The notes beneath the pieces were generated by a model. It ran no database searches and was not told the origin of the DNA. It saw only the letters and a program-made list of their open reading frames with translations. A DNA stretch of 64,000 bases, from the NCBI RefSeq assembly GCF_001486165.1, contig NZ_LN908977.1, forward strand, positions 379,420-443,419, given 5' to 3'. Positions 45,659 to 53,720 of the stretch are shown here, in pieces; the stretch's first letter is position 1; each line of letters starts with the position of its first letter. The translations under genes were made by a program, and so were the position numbers. This DNA is from Bittarella massiliensis (ex Durand et al. 2017). Its GTDB lineage: Bacteria > Bacillota > Clostridia > Oscillospirales > Ruminococcaceae.

Positions 45659-47068
45659 TTATTTTCCCATGTGGGGCACGTCTTCGCTGTTGCGGGAGAA
45701 CTTTCGCTTGAACAGGGCGATGAACCCCCGCAGCGAGAAGGGGAGCACCGGGTAGAAGTACCGGTTCCCGGTGATGGTGGGGTTGGCGTAGGCCAGCCAG
45801 AGACAGAAGACCAGCACCGGCAAAAAGCCCCAGAGCCCCCCTGCCCAGGCCCCGATCAGCAATAGCATCCGGCAGAACTTGATGGAGTACCCCAGCTCGA
45901 TGCTGGGCTGGGAGAAGGTGGCGATGGCCACAAAGGCCATGTAGAAGATGACCTGGGGCACCACCACCCCCGACTGCACCGCAAAGTCCCCCAAAATCAG
46001 CCCCCCCACAATGCTCAGGGAACTGGCCAGCGCCGTGGGGGTGTTGACCGAGGCCAGCCGCAGCCCGTCGATGGCAAACTCGATGAGTAGCAGCTGCAAA
46101 ATCAGAGGGATGCCGGTGTCGTTTTGCACCTTGAGAAAGGAGAGGAGGGGCGGCAGGGCGTCCTGATAGTGCAGCAGCACCAGCCAGAGGGGGGTCACCA
46201 GCATGGTCAGCAGGGAGGTGGCGATCCGGATCAGCTTCATGTACCACCCCACCAGGGGCGGGAAGTAGAAGTCGTCCGCCTCCTGCGAGAAGTCGGCCAG
46301 CCAGGTGGGCAGGATGATGGCGGTGGGGCAGTTGTCCACGATCAGCACCACCCGCCCCTCCACCAGCTGGGCGGCGGCCACGTCCGGCCGCTCGGTGTTG
46401 CGCACCTTGGGAAAGGGGTTGATGGAGGGCTTTTTCAGCAGCAGCTCCACCAGGTTTTGCTGGTTGATGACCATGTTTTTGGGGGTGAGGGCCTTGATTT
46501 TCTCCCGCAGCTCCCCCACCAGCTTGGGGTCGGCCACCCCGTCGATATAGCCCAGGGCCACGTCGGTCTTGGAGGACTCGCCCACCGACAGCATCTCAAA
46601 GGTCAGCCGCGGGTCGCGGATGCGCCGGCGGATGAGGGCGGTGTTGAAGACCACCGTCTCGGAGAACCCGTCCCGCGAACCCCGCAGCACCTTGTCCTTC
46701 TCCGGCTCGTCGATGCCCCGGTTGGGGTAGGTGCGGGTGTCCATCACCACCGCCCCGGCAAATCCCTCGATCACCAGGACGGAGGGGCCCGACAACACCG
46801 CCTGGGCGGCCTCCTCCGGGCGCTCGGTCACCGCGTATTCGGTGTAGGGGAGAAAGCGGCGGCAGAAGTCCTCCAGGTCCTCCAGGGCGTCCATCTGCTC
46901 CGGGGTGATGGAGAAGAAAAACTGCAGGATGCGCTGGAAGAGGTCGTCCTTCATGAACCCGTCTAAAAAAAAGACCGAGCACTGCCGGTCGCCGATGACC
47001 ACCGGCTTTTCCAGCAGGTCGAAACTCTCTTTCAGGGGGAGCAGGCGGGCAATTTCCTCACGCTTCAA
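45659..47068 (-). CDS. GerA-family spore germination protein (GerAA/SpoVAF type)
   Basis: About 469 aa. A cytoplasmic domain (FFLDGFMKDDLFQRILQFFF, VVFNTALIRRRIRDPRL, GYIDGVADPKLV) is followed by several membrane segments, as in GerAA/SpoVAF. RTYPNRGIDEPEKDKVLRGSRDGF is the family signature. No gerB or gerC genes adjoin it, which favours a lone or SpoVAF-like role. The start is taken as TTG 47068, 6 nt after GAGGTG; GTG 47077 is an alternative. Its presence indicates an endospore former. Confidence 0.87.
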   Translation of the reverse strand: MKREEIARLLPLKESFDLLEKPVVIGDRQCSVFFLDGFMKDDLFQRILQFFFSITPEQMDALEDLEDFCRRFLPYTEYAVTERPEEAAQAVLSGPSVLVIEGFAGAVVMDTRTYPNRGIDEPEKDKVLRGSRDGFSETVVFNTALIRRRIRDPRLTFEMLSVGESSKTDVALGYIDGVADPKLVGELREKIKALTPKNMVINQQNLVELLLKKPSINPFPKVRNTERPDVAAAQLVEGRVVLIVDNCPTAIILPTWLADFSQEADDFYFPPLVGWYMKLIRIATSLLTMLVTPLWLVLLHYQDALPPLLSFLKVQNDTGIPLILQLLLIEFAIDGLRLASVNTPTALASSLSIVGGLILGDFAVQSGVVVPQVIFYMAFVAIATFSQPSIELGYSIKFCRMLLLIGAWAGGLWGFLPVLVFCLWLAYANPTITGNRYFYPVLPFSLRGFIALFKRKFSRNSEDVPHMGK

Positions 47069-47718
47069 AACGATCACCTCGATTTCCCCATCAGTGTTCC
47101 CCAAACGCGGCTGTTTAACCCATTTTTTCTGCGCCCTCCTTTCGCCCTGCGCCGGTGGGGCCGCGCTGCAAAAAAAGAGGGGTCGCCTCCCTCTGCGGGG
47201 CGCCCCCTCTTTGCGGGATCCTGTCTGGGGTCCAAATGGAAAGTCGACCGACTTTTCCAAGGTTACTGGGCCGCCTTGTGCCCAATAAGTCGCATTAAGC
47301 TGACCTATATAAGCTAAAATCTTACTGATTCAATCGTTTCTCTTCTTCAGCAAAGAAAAAAGTGATTTTTTCTCTCGCTCACACGGGCGCTTTCGCTTGG
47401 ACTCTGCGTGATAAGCTCTGCAAGCATCGCAATCACCGTGCCGTTCACAATTCTTCTTTTTACACGGACAATCTTCCTTATACATTATTGCCTCCACAAG
47501 TCGCGATTTATCGAGTGCGCCTTCTCATCCAAAAGCGCATCGCTCTTTTCACCACCGTACCATATCGCCCTCTTTGTTGCAAGGGGGCCACGGGGGGCTC
47601 ATCTCGGCGACAGGGCGCAGAGAGGGGCGCTGCCCCTTCTCCTGTTGACAGCCGCTCCCCGTTTGCCGTACACTGAAAAAGCCCCCTTACAGGCGGGCGG
47701 AAAAGGAGTGGATGAGAG
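47069..47718. other. AT-richer intergenic region upstream of the DUF6440 gene
   Basis: About 650 bp without a convincing gene. It holds a hairpin with A/T flanks at 47170-47214 (AAAGAGGGG with CCCCCTCTTT) that may insulate the germination gene. From about 47290 to 47570 the base composition is much less GC-rich than elsewhere. A promoter lies at its right end. Short open frames here lack SDs. Confidence 0.45.
47645..47674 (+). promoter_or_regulatory. Promoter of the DUF6440 gene
   Basis: TTGACA (47645-47650), an 18-nt spacer and TACACT (47669-47674). Confidence 0.7.
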
Positions 47719-47907
47719 ATGGCAAAACCCAGCGACCGCTTTATCGTTGTCTACAAGCAGGGCACCATGAGCGTCACCCAAATCTGGGTGGACCGGGTGA
47801 CGGGGGTCAACTACCTCTTTCACCAAGAGGGGTACTCCGGCGGGCTCACCCCGCTGCTGGACCGCTACGGCAAACCGGTGATCAGCCCCATCCCTTTTTC
47901 GGGTTGA
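47719..47907 (+). CDS. DUF6440-family small protein
   Basis: A 62-aa protein: DRFIVVYKQGTMSVTQIWVD, then RVTGVNYLFHQEGYSGGLTP and LLDRYGKPVI. The VDRxTGVNYLF...GGLTPLLD pattern is that of DUF6440. Function unknown. AAAGGAG precedes the start. Confidence 0.82.
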   Translation: MAKPSDRFIVVYKQGTMSVTQIWVDRVTGVNYLFHQEGYSGGLTPLLDRYGKPVISPIPFSG

Positions 47908-47970
47908 TGGCATTGTTCCGCTCTCCGGCAACAGCGCTTGGGCATATAGGTGTCTTCGCCCCTTCAAAAC

Positions 47971-48016
47971 AGTACCCCCCGACGCAGTTTGTTTTTCTGC
48001 GTCGGGGGGTACTTTG
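47971..48016. terminator. Very stable bidirectional terminator
   Basis: AGTACCCCCCGACGCAG (47971-47987) pairs perfectly with CTGCGTCGGGGGGTACT (47997-48013), a 17-bp stem between converging genes. Confidence 0.88.
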
Positions 48017-48059
48017 TCTCTTATCCGTTTTTACTGGAGCGGCTCAGGGGTGCAGTCGC

Positions 48060-49277
48060 TCACAAAACGCCCAGGGCGTTGCAGACGGTCATGCCGAGCA
48101 TCACCGCCAGGGTGAGGATGGTGCCGGGGGCCGACAGGTAGGTCGCCGCCTTCTGCGCCGGGGTGAGGACGGTGCAGGGGTTTTCCAGGCGGAAGGTGTC
48201 CTTGTGGTTGACCGCCTCGATGACGAAGAGGACAAACCCACTCACCGCCGCCGCCAGACAGAGGAGGGAGAGGAGCAGGATCGGCAGCAGGTAGGGCAGC
48301 TTGGAGAGGAGGTAGGTCATGACATAGCGGCTGCTACCCCCGCCGGTGAGCACCGACAGGTCGATGTGCCCGGCCAGGATGGACTGGGTGGCGCCGATGA
48401 GGTTGATGGAGAGGTGGATCCCCAAGGCCGGCCAGATGGACTGGGCCTTGACCGCCACAAACCCGGCGGCGATCCCCATCATGATAGCGTAGAACAGCTG
48501 CTGGTAGTTCATGTGGGTCAGGCCAAAGGAGACGCCCACCACCACAATGGCAAACCAACTGCCAAAGGACAGGGTGTGGCAGAGCAGGGTCCCCCGGAAA
48601 ATCAGCTCCTCCATCAGCGGGGCGGCCAGAGCCATGAAGAAGAAGGAGATGAGGGCGTTGGCAAAGCCGGTGTCGGTCACCAGGCTGGGGGCCGCGAGCT
48701 CCACCCCGAACAGCAGTTGGATGATGGTGAAGAGGAAGTTGAAGACATAGCTGACGCCGTAGGTGAGTCCCACCCCGATGAGAGTCCACTTGGCGATCTC
48801 CTTGCCGCTGGCCTTGGGCTTTGTAAAGTAGGTGCGCACCTTGTGGGGCTGACCGGCGTTGCCGATGAGCAGCAGCAGGGGGGCCATCACCAGGTAGAGC
48901 GAGCCGTAGGAGATCAGGTTGGCCACGGTGTCGAAGGCGGTGGTGCTCATCCGCACCCCCAGCAGCTTCATCGCCATCAGCACCCCCAGGGCCACCAGGT
49001 TGGTGCCCACCACCAGCAAGAGCAGCAGCAGGCTGTTGCGGTTGGAACAGCGCCGCAGCGCCTTTTTGGCCTGTTTTACGGGGGAGAGAGGGGGGGCGAC
49101 CGGCGGCACAGGAGGCGCCTCGCCCCCTGCGGCGGGGGGAGGGGGGAAGTCGGCGGCCCCTTCGGGGCGGTCAAAGGCCGGGGCGGAGGAGGGGCTCTCC
49201 GCCGCCTCCGGCGCGCCGGACGGTTCTCCCGGCTGGGGGGAGAGGGGGGGCTGTGGGGTGAAGTTGGTTTCTTCCAT
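48060..49277 (-). CDS. CPBP-family intramembrane metalloprotease
   Basis: A 405-aa membrane protein. A long Pro/Ala-rich cytoplasmic N-terminus (about 65 residues) precedes roughly eight helices. The protease motifs are MEELIFRG (EExxxR), FGLTHMN (FxxxH) and HLSINLIG (HxxxN). CPBP enzymes process membrane peptides or act in bacteriocin immunity. A weak promoter candidate with extended -10 (TGTTACAAT on the minus strand, near 49360) lies upstream. Confidence 0.88.
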   Translation of the reverse strand: MEETNFTPQPPLSPQPGEPSGAPEAAESPSSAPAFDRPEGAADFPPPPAAGGEAPPVPPVAPPLSPVKQAKKALRRCSNRNSLLLLLLVVGTNLVALGVLMAMKLLGVRMSTTAFDTVANLISYGSLYLVMAPLLLLIGNAGQPHKVRTYFTKPKASGKEIAKWTLIGVGLTYGVSYVFNFLFTIIQLLFGVELAAPSLVTDTGFANALISFFFMALAAPLMEELIFRGTLLCHTLSFGSWFAIVVVGVSFGLTHMNYQQLFYAIMMGIAAGFVAVKAQSIWPALGIHLSINLIGATQSILAGHIDLSVLTGGGSSRYVMTYLLSKLPYLLPILLLSLLCLAAAVSGFVLFVIEAVNHKDTFRLENPCTVLTPAQKAATYLSAPGTILTLAVMLGMTVCNALGVL

Positions 49278-49500
49278 CAGTTACGACCACCTTTGTTGCG
49301 GAAAATAAAGTTGTGAGAAAACGCCCTTTTGCGGGCGGTTTTGGCATTTGTCCCCTATTGTAACACCCAAATGTGAACAAGTCCAGAAGATGGGGAAAGT
49401 CTTGAAAAACGGCCTGAAAGGGGCTTGTGATGGGCCTCGGCGGACCCTGCGGGCCGGGGGGCGAAGGGGGGATTTTGTAAACTTTTTTTGGCGGGCCCCG

Positions 49501-50778
49501 CTATTGTTCGGGGGGACCGGCGGGGGAGTCGGGCCCTTCGCTCCCCTCGACGCGCAGCTTTTCGCCCTGGCTCTTGCTGACGATGTCGGTCTTTAGCAGG
49601 GAGGCAAAGGAGAGCGCCCCCTCCCCGTATTTGGAGCGCACCCTGTCCATGGCCGTTTCCAGCTGGCGCTGCTTCTCCCGCTGGGCCAGGACCGCCTGGT
49701 CGGCAAAGAGGGAGAGCTGCTCCCCGCTGTCCTTCCCGCCCAGCCCGGCGGCGGTCACCGTCAGCATCCGGATGGGGGCGCGCAGGTCCCAGTTCTGCCG
49801 CACCAGCTCCATGGAGGCGGCAAACAGCTCCCGCGAGAGGTCGGTGCCCCGCTCCAACTGCCGCTGGCGGGAAATCACCTTGAACTGGGGCGATTTGATC
49901 TGCACCTGCACCGTCTGGCAGCAAAGGCCGTAGCGGCGCAGCCGGGCCGCCACCGTGTCGCAGAGCATCAGCAGCCCGGCGCGCACGTCCTCCTCCCCCT
50001 CCAGGTTGCGGCGGAAGGTGATGCCGTTGCCCACGCTCTTGACCTCCCGTTCGGCCCCGGCGGGGCGCACCGGCTCCTCGTCCTCGCCCCGGGCGTACAG
50101 CTGCACCGCCATGCCGGCTTTCCCCAGCAGCCGCTCGATCAGGGTTTCGTCGGCCTGGGCCAACTGGCCGATGGTGTCGATCCCCGCGCGGGAGAGCTTT
50201 TCCGCCGCCACCTTTCCCACGTAGATCATCGAGCCCACCGGCAGCGGCCAGAGGACCTGCCGGTAGTTCTCCCGAGTGATGAGGGTGGTGGCGTCCGGCT
50301 TTTTGTAGTCGCTGCCCAACTTGGCAAAGATCTTGTTGAAGCTCACCCCCACCGAGATGGTCAGGTCGGTCTCCTTTTTCACCCGGCGGCGCAGCTCGTT
50401 GGCGATTTGCACCCCGCTGCCAAAGAGGGTCCGGCTGCCGGTCACGTCCAGCCACGACTCGTCGATGGAGAAGGGCTCCACCAAATCGGTGTACTGGCAG
50501 TAGATGGCGTTGACCGCCTCTGAAAATTCCCGGTACTTTTTGTGGTGGGCCGGCGCCAGCACCAGCTCCGGGCACTTTCGCCGGGCCTGCCACACCGTCT
50601 CCGCCGTCTGCACGCCAAAGGCCTTGGCCAGCTCGTTTTTGGCCAGAATGACCCCGTGACGGCTCTCCGGGTCGCCGCAGACGGCCATCGGCACCGATCG
50701 GTAGGCCGGGTTGAGGGCGCACTCCACCGAGGCGTAAAAGCCGTTGCAGTCGCAGTGCAAAATGACCCGGTCGTCCAT
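49501..50778 (-). CDS. dinB: Y-family DNA polymerase (DinB/Pol IV-like)
   Basis: A 425-aa translesion polymerase. Catalytic carboxylates are in ILHCDCNGFYASVE and FSIDESWLDVTG; SVGVSFNKIFAKLGSDYKKPDA is typical of the family. A beta-clamp-binding QLSLF follows the little-finger domain. The cysteine-rich start and the RHGVILAKNELAKAFGV segment suggest the DinB2/UvrX-like branch rather than classic Pol IV. ATG 50778 starts at MDDRVILH; a longer frame to 50823 is Arg/Lys-rich. Confidence 0.88.
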   Translation of the reverse strand: MDDRVILHCDCNGFYASVECALNPAYRSVPMAVCGDPESRHGVILAKNELAKAFGVQTAETVWQARRKCPELVLAPAHHKKYREFSEAVNAIYCQYTDLVEPFSIDESWLDVTGSRTLFGSGVQIANELRRRVKKETDLTISVGVSFNKIFAKLGSDYKKPDATTLITRENYRQVLWPLPVGSMIYVGKVAAEKLSRAGIDTIGQLAQADETLIERLLGKAGMAVQLYARGEDEEPVRPAGAEREVKSVGNGITFRRNLEGEEDVRAGLLMLCDTVAARLRRYGLCCQTVQVQIKSPQFKVISRQRQLERGTDLSRELFAASMELVRQNWDLRAPIRMLTVTAAGLGGKDSGEQLSLFADQAVLAQREKQRQLETAMDRVRSKYGEGALSFASLLKTDIVSKSQGEKLRVEGSEGPDSPAGPPEQ

Positions 50779-50860
50779 CCGGCGCGCCCCCTTTCCCCGG
50801 GCGGCTCGCCGCCCTTTTTTCATCCCTTATGATACCACAAGCGCGCCGGTTTTGCCCGTA

Positions 50861-50886
50861 AAAAATAGGGGGCTGTCCTGCCCCCC
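50861..50886 (-). terminator. Possible terminator of the 229-aa gene
   Basis: GGGGGC and GCCCCC pair around TGTCCT; on the minus strand a T-rich run follows. Confidence 0.5.
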
Positions 50887-50899
50887 TGTTCGCCTGCGC

Positions 50900-51589
50900 T
50901 CAAAATTCCCAGTGGCGGTCCGCCTCCCGCGCCAGTCCCAGCAGGCGGTAGATCCGCTCTACCTGGACTACCAGCGCCGCTCCCACCGGGTGCTGCTGGT
51001 CGGCCAAAAGCACCTCGAACCCCGCGATAAAGCAGACGGGCAGCCAACTGCGAAAACAACTGGTCAGCACCTCTTTCAGCCCTTGGTACGCCTTGCGCGC
51101 CTGCGGGGTGAGCACGGCGCAAAAATCGGCCTCCGCCACCGGCCAACGGGCCAGCGCCCCCCGGTCCAGGGAGCCCGCCTTCCACAAAATGGCGTCGTGC
51201 AGGGCGGCCCGCCCGCCCTCGTCGTCTGCAAATGGGGCCAGCGCCACCCCTTCCACCCCAAAGGCGACTACTTCCTGCATCCCCGCCAGAATGGCCCCGG
51301 CGCTGTACAGGTAGCAGAGGTGGGCCAGCCGCTTTTCAAACAGCGCGCAGTACGCCCCGGTCAGCACCCCCTGTTTTTCCACCTGGCGGCGAAAGGCGGC
51401 CCAGTCCCGGCCAAAGCCCTGCCGCCGGGCGCGAAAGCAGGCGTCGCGCTCGTCCAGGTAGCACAGCGGCTGCCGGAAGGTTTCCTGCAGAAAAAAGCCT
51501 GCTGCCTCGGCCGCGGTCGCCTGGGCCGCACGCCGCCTCCGCTTTTTCCCGCGGAAGGACCCCCGGTGACGCCAATATCCTTTCAACAT
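50900..51589 (-). CDS. Unrecognised 229-aa protein, divergent from a twin-XRE module
   Basis: A basic N-terminus (MLKGYWRHRGSFRGKKRRRRAAQ) leads into a mostly helical, cysteine-containing protein (LCYLDERDACFRARRQGFGRDWAAF, LAHLCYLYSAGAILAGMQEVV, FIAGFEVLLADQQHPVGAALVVQVERIYRLLGLA). No transmembrane helix is certain and no enzyme motif is recognised. ATG 51589 has GGGGGA upstream; an in-frame ATG at 51607 lacks one. Its first about 250 bp recur as a broken copy at 52535-52787. Codon use is host-like. It may be an effector controlled by the adjacent regulators; this is inference only. Confidence 0.7.
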   Translation of the reverse strand: MLKGYWRHRGSFRGKKRRRRAAQATAAEAAGFFLQETFRQPLCYLDERDACFRARRQGFGRDWAAFRRQVEKQGVLTGAYCALFEKRLAHLCYLYSAGAILAGMQEVVAFGVEGVALAPFADDEGGRAALHDAILWKAGSLDRGALARWPVAEADFCAVLTPQARKAYQGLKEVLTSCFRSWLPVCFIAGFEVLLADQQHPVGAALVVQVERIYRLLGLAREADRHWEF

Positions 51590-51624
51590 CTGCAAATCCC
51601 CCTGCATTCGACAAATTTTTTATT

Positions 51625-51653
51625 ATTATAGCAAAAAAAGTTGTCAAAATCAA
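51625..51653 (-). promoter_or_regulatory. Minus-strand promoter of the 229-aa gene
   Basis: On the minus strand TTGATT (51648-51653), a 17-nt spacer and TATAAT (51625-51630) with an extended TGC. Confidence 0.6.
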
Positions 51654-51709
51654 GTTATATGTATAAGAAGTTCGATTACAACTTATTTATGAATGGAACT
51701 GAATCCAAT

Positions 51710-51745
51710 ACGCTTTATAAGTCAATAGTATTTAAAGTAAAGCGT
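51710..51745. promoter_or_regulatory. Inverted repeat (putative operator), copy 1
   Basis: ACGCTTTA (51710-51717) and TAAAGCGT (51738-51745) are perfect inverted arms 20 nt apart just upstream of the first XRE gene. Both arms are kept in copy 2 although the DNA around them has diverged, so they are likely protein-binding sites for the XRE proteins. Confidence 0.6.
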
Positions 51746-51755
51746 GGACTGTTAT

Positions 51756-52106
51756 ATGTTGAAAAGAAAATTATTGGGTAAGCGTTTGCAGAGAATTAGA
51801 AAAGCACACGGCATGACGCAGAAAGAACTTGCTCGTGCGCTTGGTGTAAAAGCGCCTACCGTCATTAAGATGGAGGCAGGGACAGGTGGGCCGCAGTTCG
51901 ATACTTTCGTAAAGTTGACAGAAGTATATCCAGATGTTGCTGTCGAAGAGATTTTGTGCGACTCTCTGGATGCCGCCGTTATTTTTAGAATCAAAGAGCT
52001 TTCTGAGCGCATGGACCATTTGACCGAGGAGGAAAAGAAATACCTCCGCGATGTTGCACGGTATTTTCAGGGCGTCATGCAGAAGGAGAGTACAGCAAAT
52101 GAATAA
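51756..52106 (+). CDS. XRE-family regulator 1 (copy 1)
   Basis: A 116-aa protein with an N-terminal helix-turn-helix (LLGKRLQRIRKAHGMTQKELARALGVKAPTVIKMEAG) and a helical C-terminus (RMDHLTEEEKKYLRDVARYFQGV). The gene is AT-rich, unlike its surroundings. No clear SD precedes ATG 51756; a GTG at 51744 overlaps the operator arm. It overlaps the next gene by 8 nt, so the two are co-translated. Confidence 0.87.
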   Translation: MLKRKLLGKRLQRIRKAHGMTQKELARALGVKAPTVIKMEAGTGGPQFDTFVKLTEVYPDVAVEEILCDSLDAAVIFRIKELSERMDHLTEEEKKYLRDVARYFQGVMQKESTANE

Positions 52107-52452
52107 GCAAGAGTTTGGAAGACGGCTCAATGACGCTCGTAAAAAGATAGGCATGAAAACAGAGACCTTAGCCGAAGAAATAGATGTTAGTGTCGGCTTT
52201 CTACACGACATATTTCGGGGCAGAACCTACCCCAGCGTGGAGACCTTTGTCAAGCTGGTCAACGCCCTGGGCTGCTCGGCCAACGAGCTGCTCCGAGGCG
52301 AGCCCTGGCCGGTGGACGAGACTGCCCTCGATTCGCGGCTGCTGTCGATCAGGGAGCTGCCGCCGGACCGGGCCCGCCATGTCTGCAACGTCCTCGACAC
52401 CATCCTGACCGATTTGGAACAGGCCAAAGAGTGCGCCCCTTCCGAAAAGTGA
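52099..52452 (+). CDS. XRE-family regulator 2 (copy 1), mosaic gene
   Basis: A 117-aa protein: HTH of the Cro/C1 type (FGRRLNDARKKIGMKTETLAEEIDVSVGFLHDIFRG, then YPSVETFVKLVNALGCSANELL) plus a C-terminal tail (RELPPDRARHVCNVLDTILTDLEQAK). AAGGAG lies 10 nt before ATG 52099. The first about 120 bp are AT-rich; from about 52222 the gene abruptly becomes GC-rich and host-like, and from there it is almost identical to copy 2. Confidence 0.87.
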   Translation: MNKQEFGRRLNDARKKIGMKTETLAEEIDVSVGFLHDIFRGRTYPSVETFVKLVNALGCSANELLRGEPWPVDETALDSRLLSIRELPPDRARHVCNVLDTILTDLEQAKECAPSEK

Positions 52453-52456
52453 ATAG

Positions 52457-52489
52457 CGGCCGGCGGGAAAGCCCCGCCGGCCGTTTTTT
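52457..52489 (+). terminator. Terminator of twin-XRE module, copy 1
   Basis: CGGCCGGCGGG (52457-52467) and CCCGCCGGCCG (52473-52483) plus TTTTTT. Confidence 0.92.
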
Positions 52490-52534
52490 GCGCTCCTCTC
52501 CCTTTCGCCCCCGGCGGAGAGGGGAGGGGCACAA

Positions 52535-52787
52535 AAACAGCGCGCAGTACGTCCCGATTAGCACCCCCTGTTTTTCCACCTGGCGGCAAAAGGCGGCCCA
52601 GTCCCGGCCAAAGCCCTGCTGCCGGGCGCGAAAGCGGGTGTTGCGCTCGTCCAGGTAGCACAGCGGCTGCCGAAAGGGGTTTTCGGCAGAAAAAGTCTGC
52701 CGTCGCGGCTGCGGCCACTTGGGCTGCATGCCGTCTCCGCTTTTTCCCGCGAAAGGGCCCCCGGTGACGCCAATATCCTTTTGGCAT
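52535..52787 (-). pseudogene. Truncated, frameshifted copy of the 229-aa gene
   Basis: Reads MPKGYWRHRGPFRGKKRRRHAAQ in one frame, then FRQPLCYLDERNTRFRARQQ and GFGRDWAAFCRQVEKQGVL in another, matching the intact gene. The match ends at TYCALF, exactly at the duplication boundary, after which the reading frame runs into the repeat of terminator DNA. Confidence 0.85.
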
Positions 52788-52906
52788 CTGCAAATCCCCC
52801 GCATTCGACAATATTTTTATTGTTTTTATAAAAAAAGCAGAGAAAATACAATTAATATGACGAGTAAATAATCATAGGTATATTTAAGAGGCGGTTTGTT
52901 TCACCT

Positions 52907-52937
52907 ACGCTTTACAATAGTATTTGATGTAAAGTGT
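52907..52937. promoter_or_regulatory. Inverted repeat (putative operator), copy 2
   Basis: ACGCTTTA (52907-52914) and TAAAGTGT (52930-52937), one mismatch from perfect, 15 nt apart instead of 20 in copy 1. Confidence 0.5.
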
Positions 52938-52947
52938 GGGTTGCAAT

Positions 52948-53295
52948 ATGTTGAAAAGTTTATTGGGCAAACGGCTCCGCAAAATGAGGAAAGTACACGG
53001 TCTCACACAGAAAGAACTTTCAGAAATGATAGAGCTGTCAGTGCCTTCGATTGGGAAGATAGAAACGGGAAAGACTGTACCCATATTTGAAACCTTTATC
53101 AAATTGACAGAGGTTTATGCGGATACCGCAGTTGAGGACATTCTGTGTGATGTTCTGGATGTTGGCATCCTTTACAGAATCAAAGACATCTCGGCGCGCA
53201 TAGACAGTTTGCCGGAGGCGGAAAGGGAGTATCTGTACGACGCCGTGCGGTACTTTGTCGGTGCCATGCAAAAGGAGGGAGAGACAGATGACTAG
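52948..53295 (+). CDS. XRE-family regulator 1 (copy 2)
   Basis: A 115-aa paralogue of the protein at 51756-52106: LLGKRLRKMRKVHGLTQKEL and IGKIETGKTVPIFETFIKLTE. It is intact but clearly diverged, with recognition-helix residues different from copy 1 (SEMIELSVPSIGKIE against ARALGVKAPTVIKME). No strong SD at ATG 52948, as in copy 1. It overlaps the next frame by 8 nt. Confidence 0.85.
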   Translation: MLKSLLGKRLRKMRKVHGLTQKELSEMIELSVPSIGKIETGKTVPIFETFIKLTEVYADTAVEDILCDVLDVGILYRIKDISARIDSLPEAEREYLYDAVRYFVGAMQKEGETDD

Positions 53296-53641
53296 GGCGG
53301 GATTTGGCGAGCGCCTCAACAAAATTCGCAAAAAGACGGGGATAAAAACGGGGTCTTTGGCCGAAAAGACAGATGTCAGTGTCGGCTTTTTCAGTGGTGT
53401 ATTTTCCAGCGAAGCTTAATCCAGCGTGGAGACCTTTGTCAAGCTGGTCAACGCCCTGGGCTGCTCGGCCAACGAACTGCTCCGGGGTGAGCCCTGGCCG
53501 GTGGACGAGACCGCCGTCGATTCGCGGCTGCTGTCGATCAGGGAGCTGCCGCCGAATCGGGCCCGTCATGTCTGCAACGTTCTCGACGCCATTCTGACCG
53601 ATTTGGAACAAGCCAAAGAGTGCGCCTCTTCCGAAAAGTGA
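53288..53641 (+). pseudogene. XRE-family regulator 2 (copy 2), nonsense-interrupted
   Basis: Same length and position as 52099-52452. The N-terminal half (MTRAGFGERLNKIRKKTGIK) is diverged; TAA at 53417-53419 stands where copy 1 has the tyrosine codon TAC, and the reading frame continues unchanged to the same stop. The 3' half is nearly identical to copy 1. The product would be a 43-residue partial HTH unless a downstream GTG (53426) is used. Confidence 0.87.
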
Positions 53642-53645
53642 ATAG

Positions 53646-53678
53646 CGGCCGGCGGGGCTTCCCCGCCGGCCGTTTTTT
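53646..53678 (+). terminator. Terminator of twin-XRE module, copy 2
   Basis: CGGCCGGCGGGG and CCCCGCCGGCCG around CTT, plus TTTTTT. Confidence 0.92.
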
Positions 53679-53720
53679 GCGCTCCTCTCCCTCTCGCCCC
53701 CGGCGGAGAGGGGCGGGTGC

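Larger units (their letters stand above)
51338..52530. repeat. Tandem duplication, copy 1
   Basis: Spans the 5' part of the 229-aa gene, the operator region, two XRE genes and their terminator. It is repeated at 52535-53722 with a period of about 1.19 kb. The end parts match almost base for base; the central AT-rich part is strongly diverged. Confidence 0.9.
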
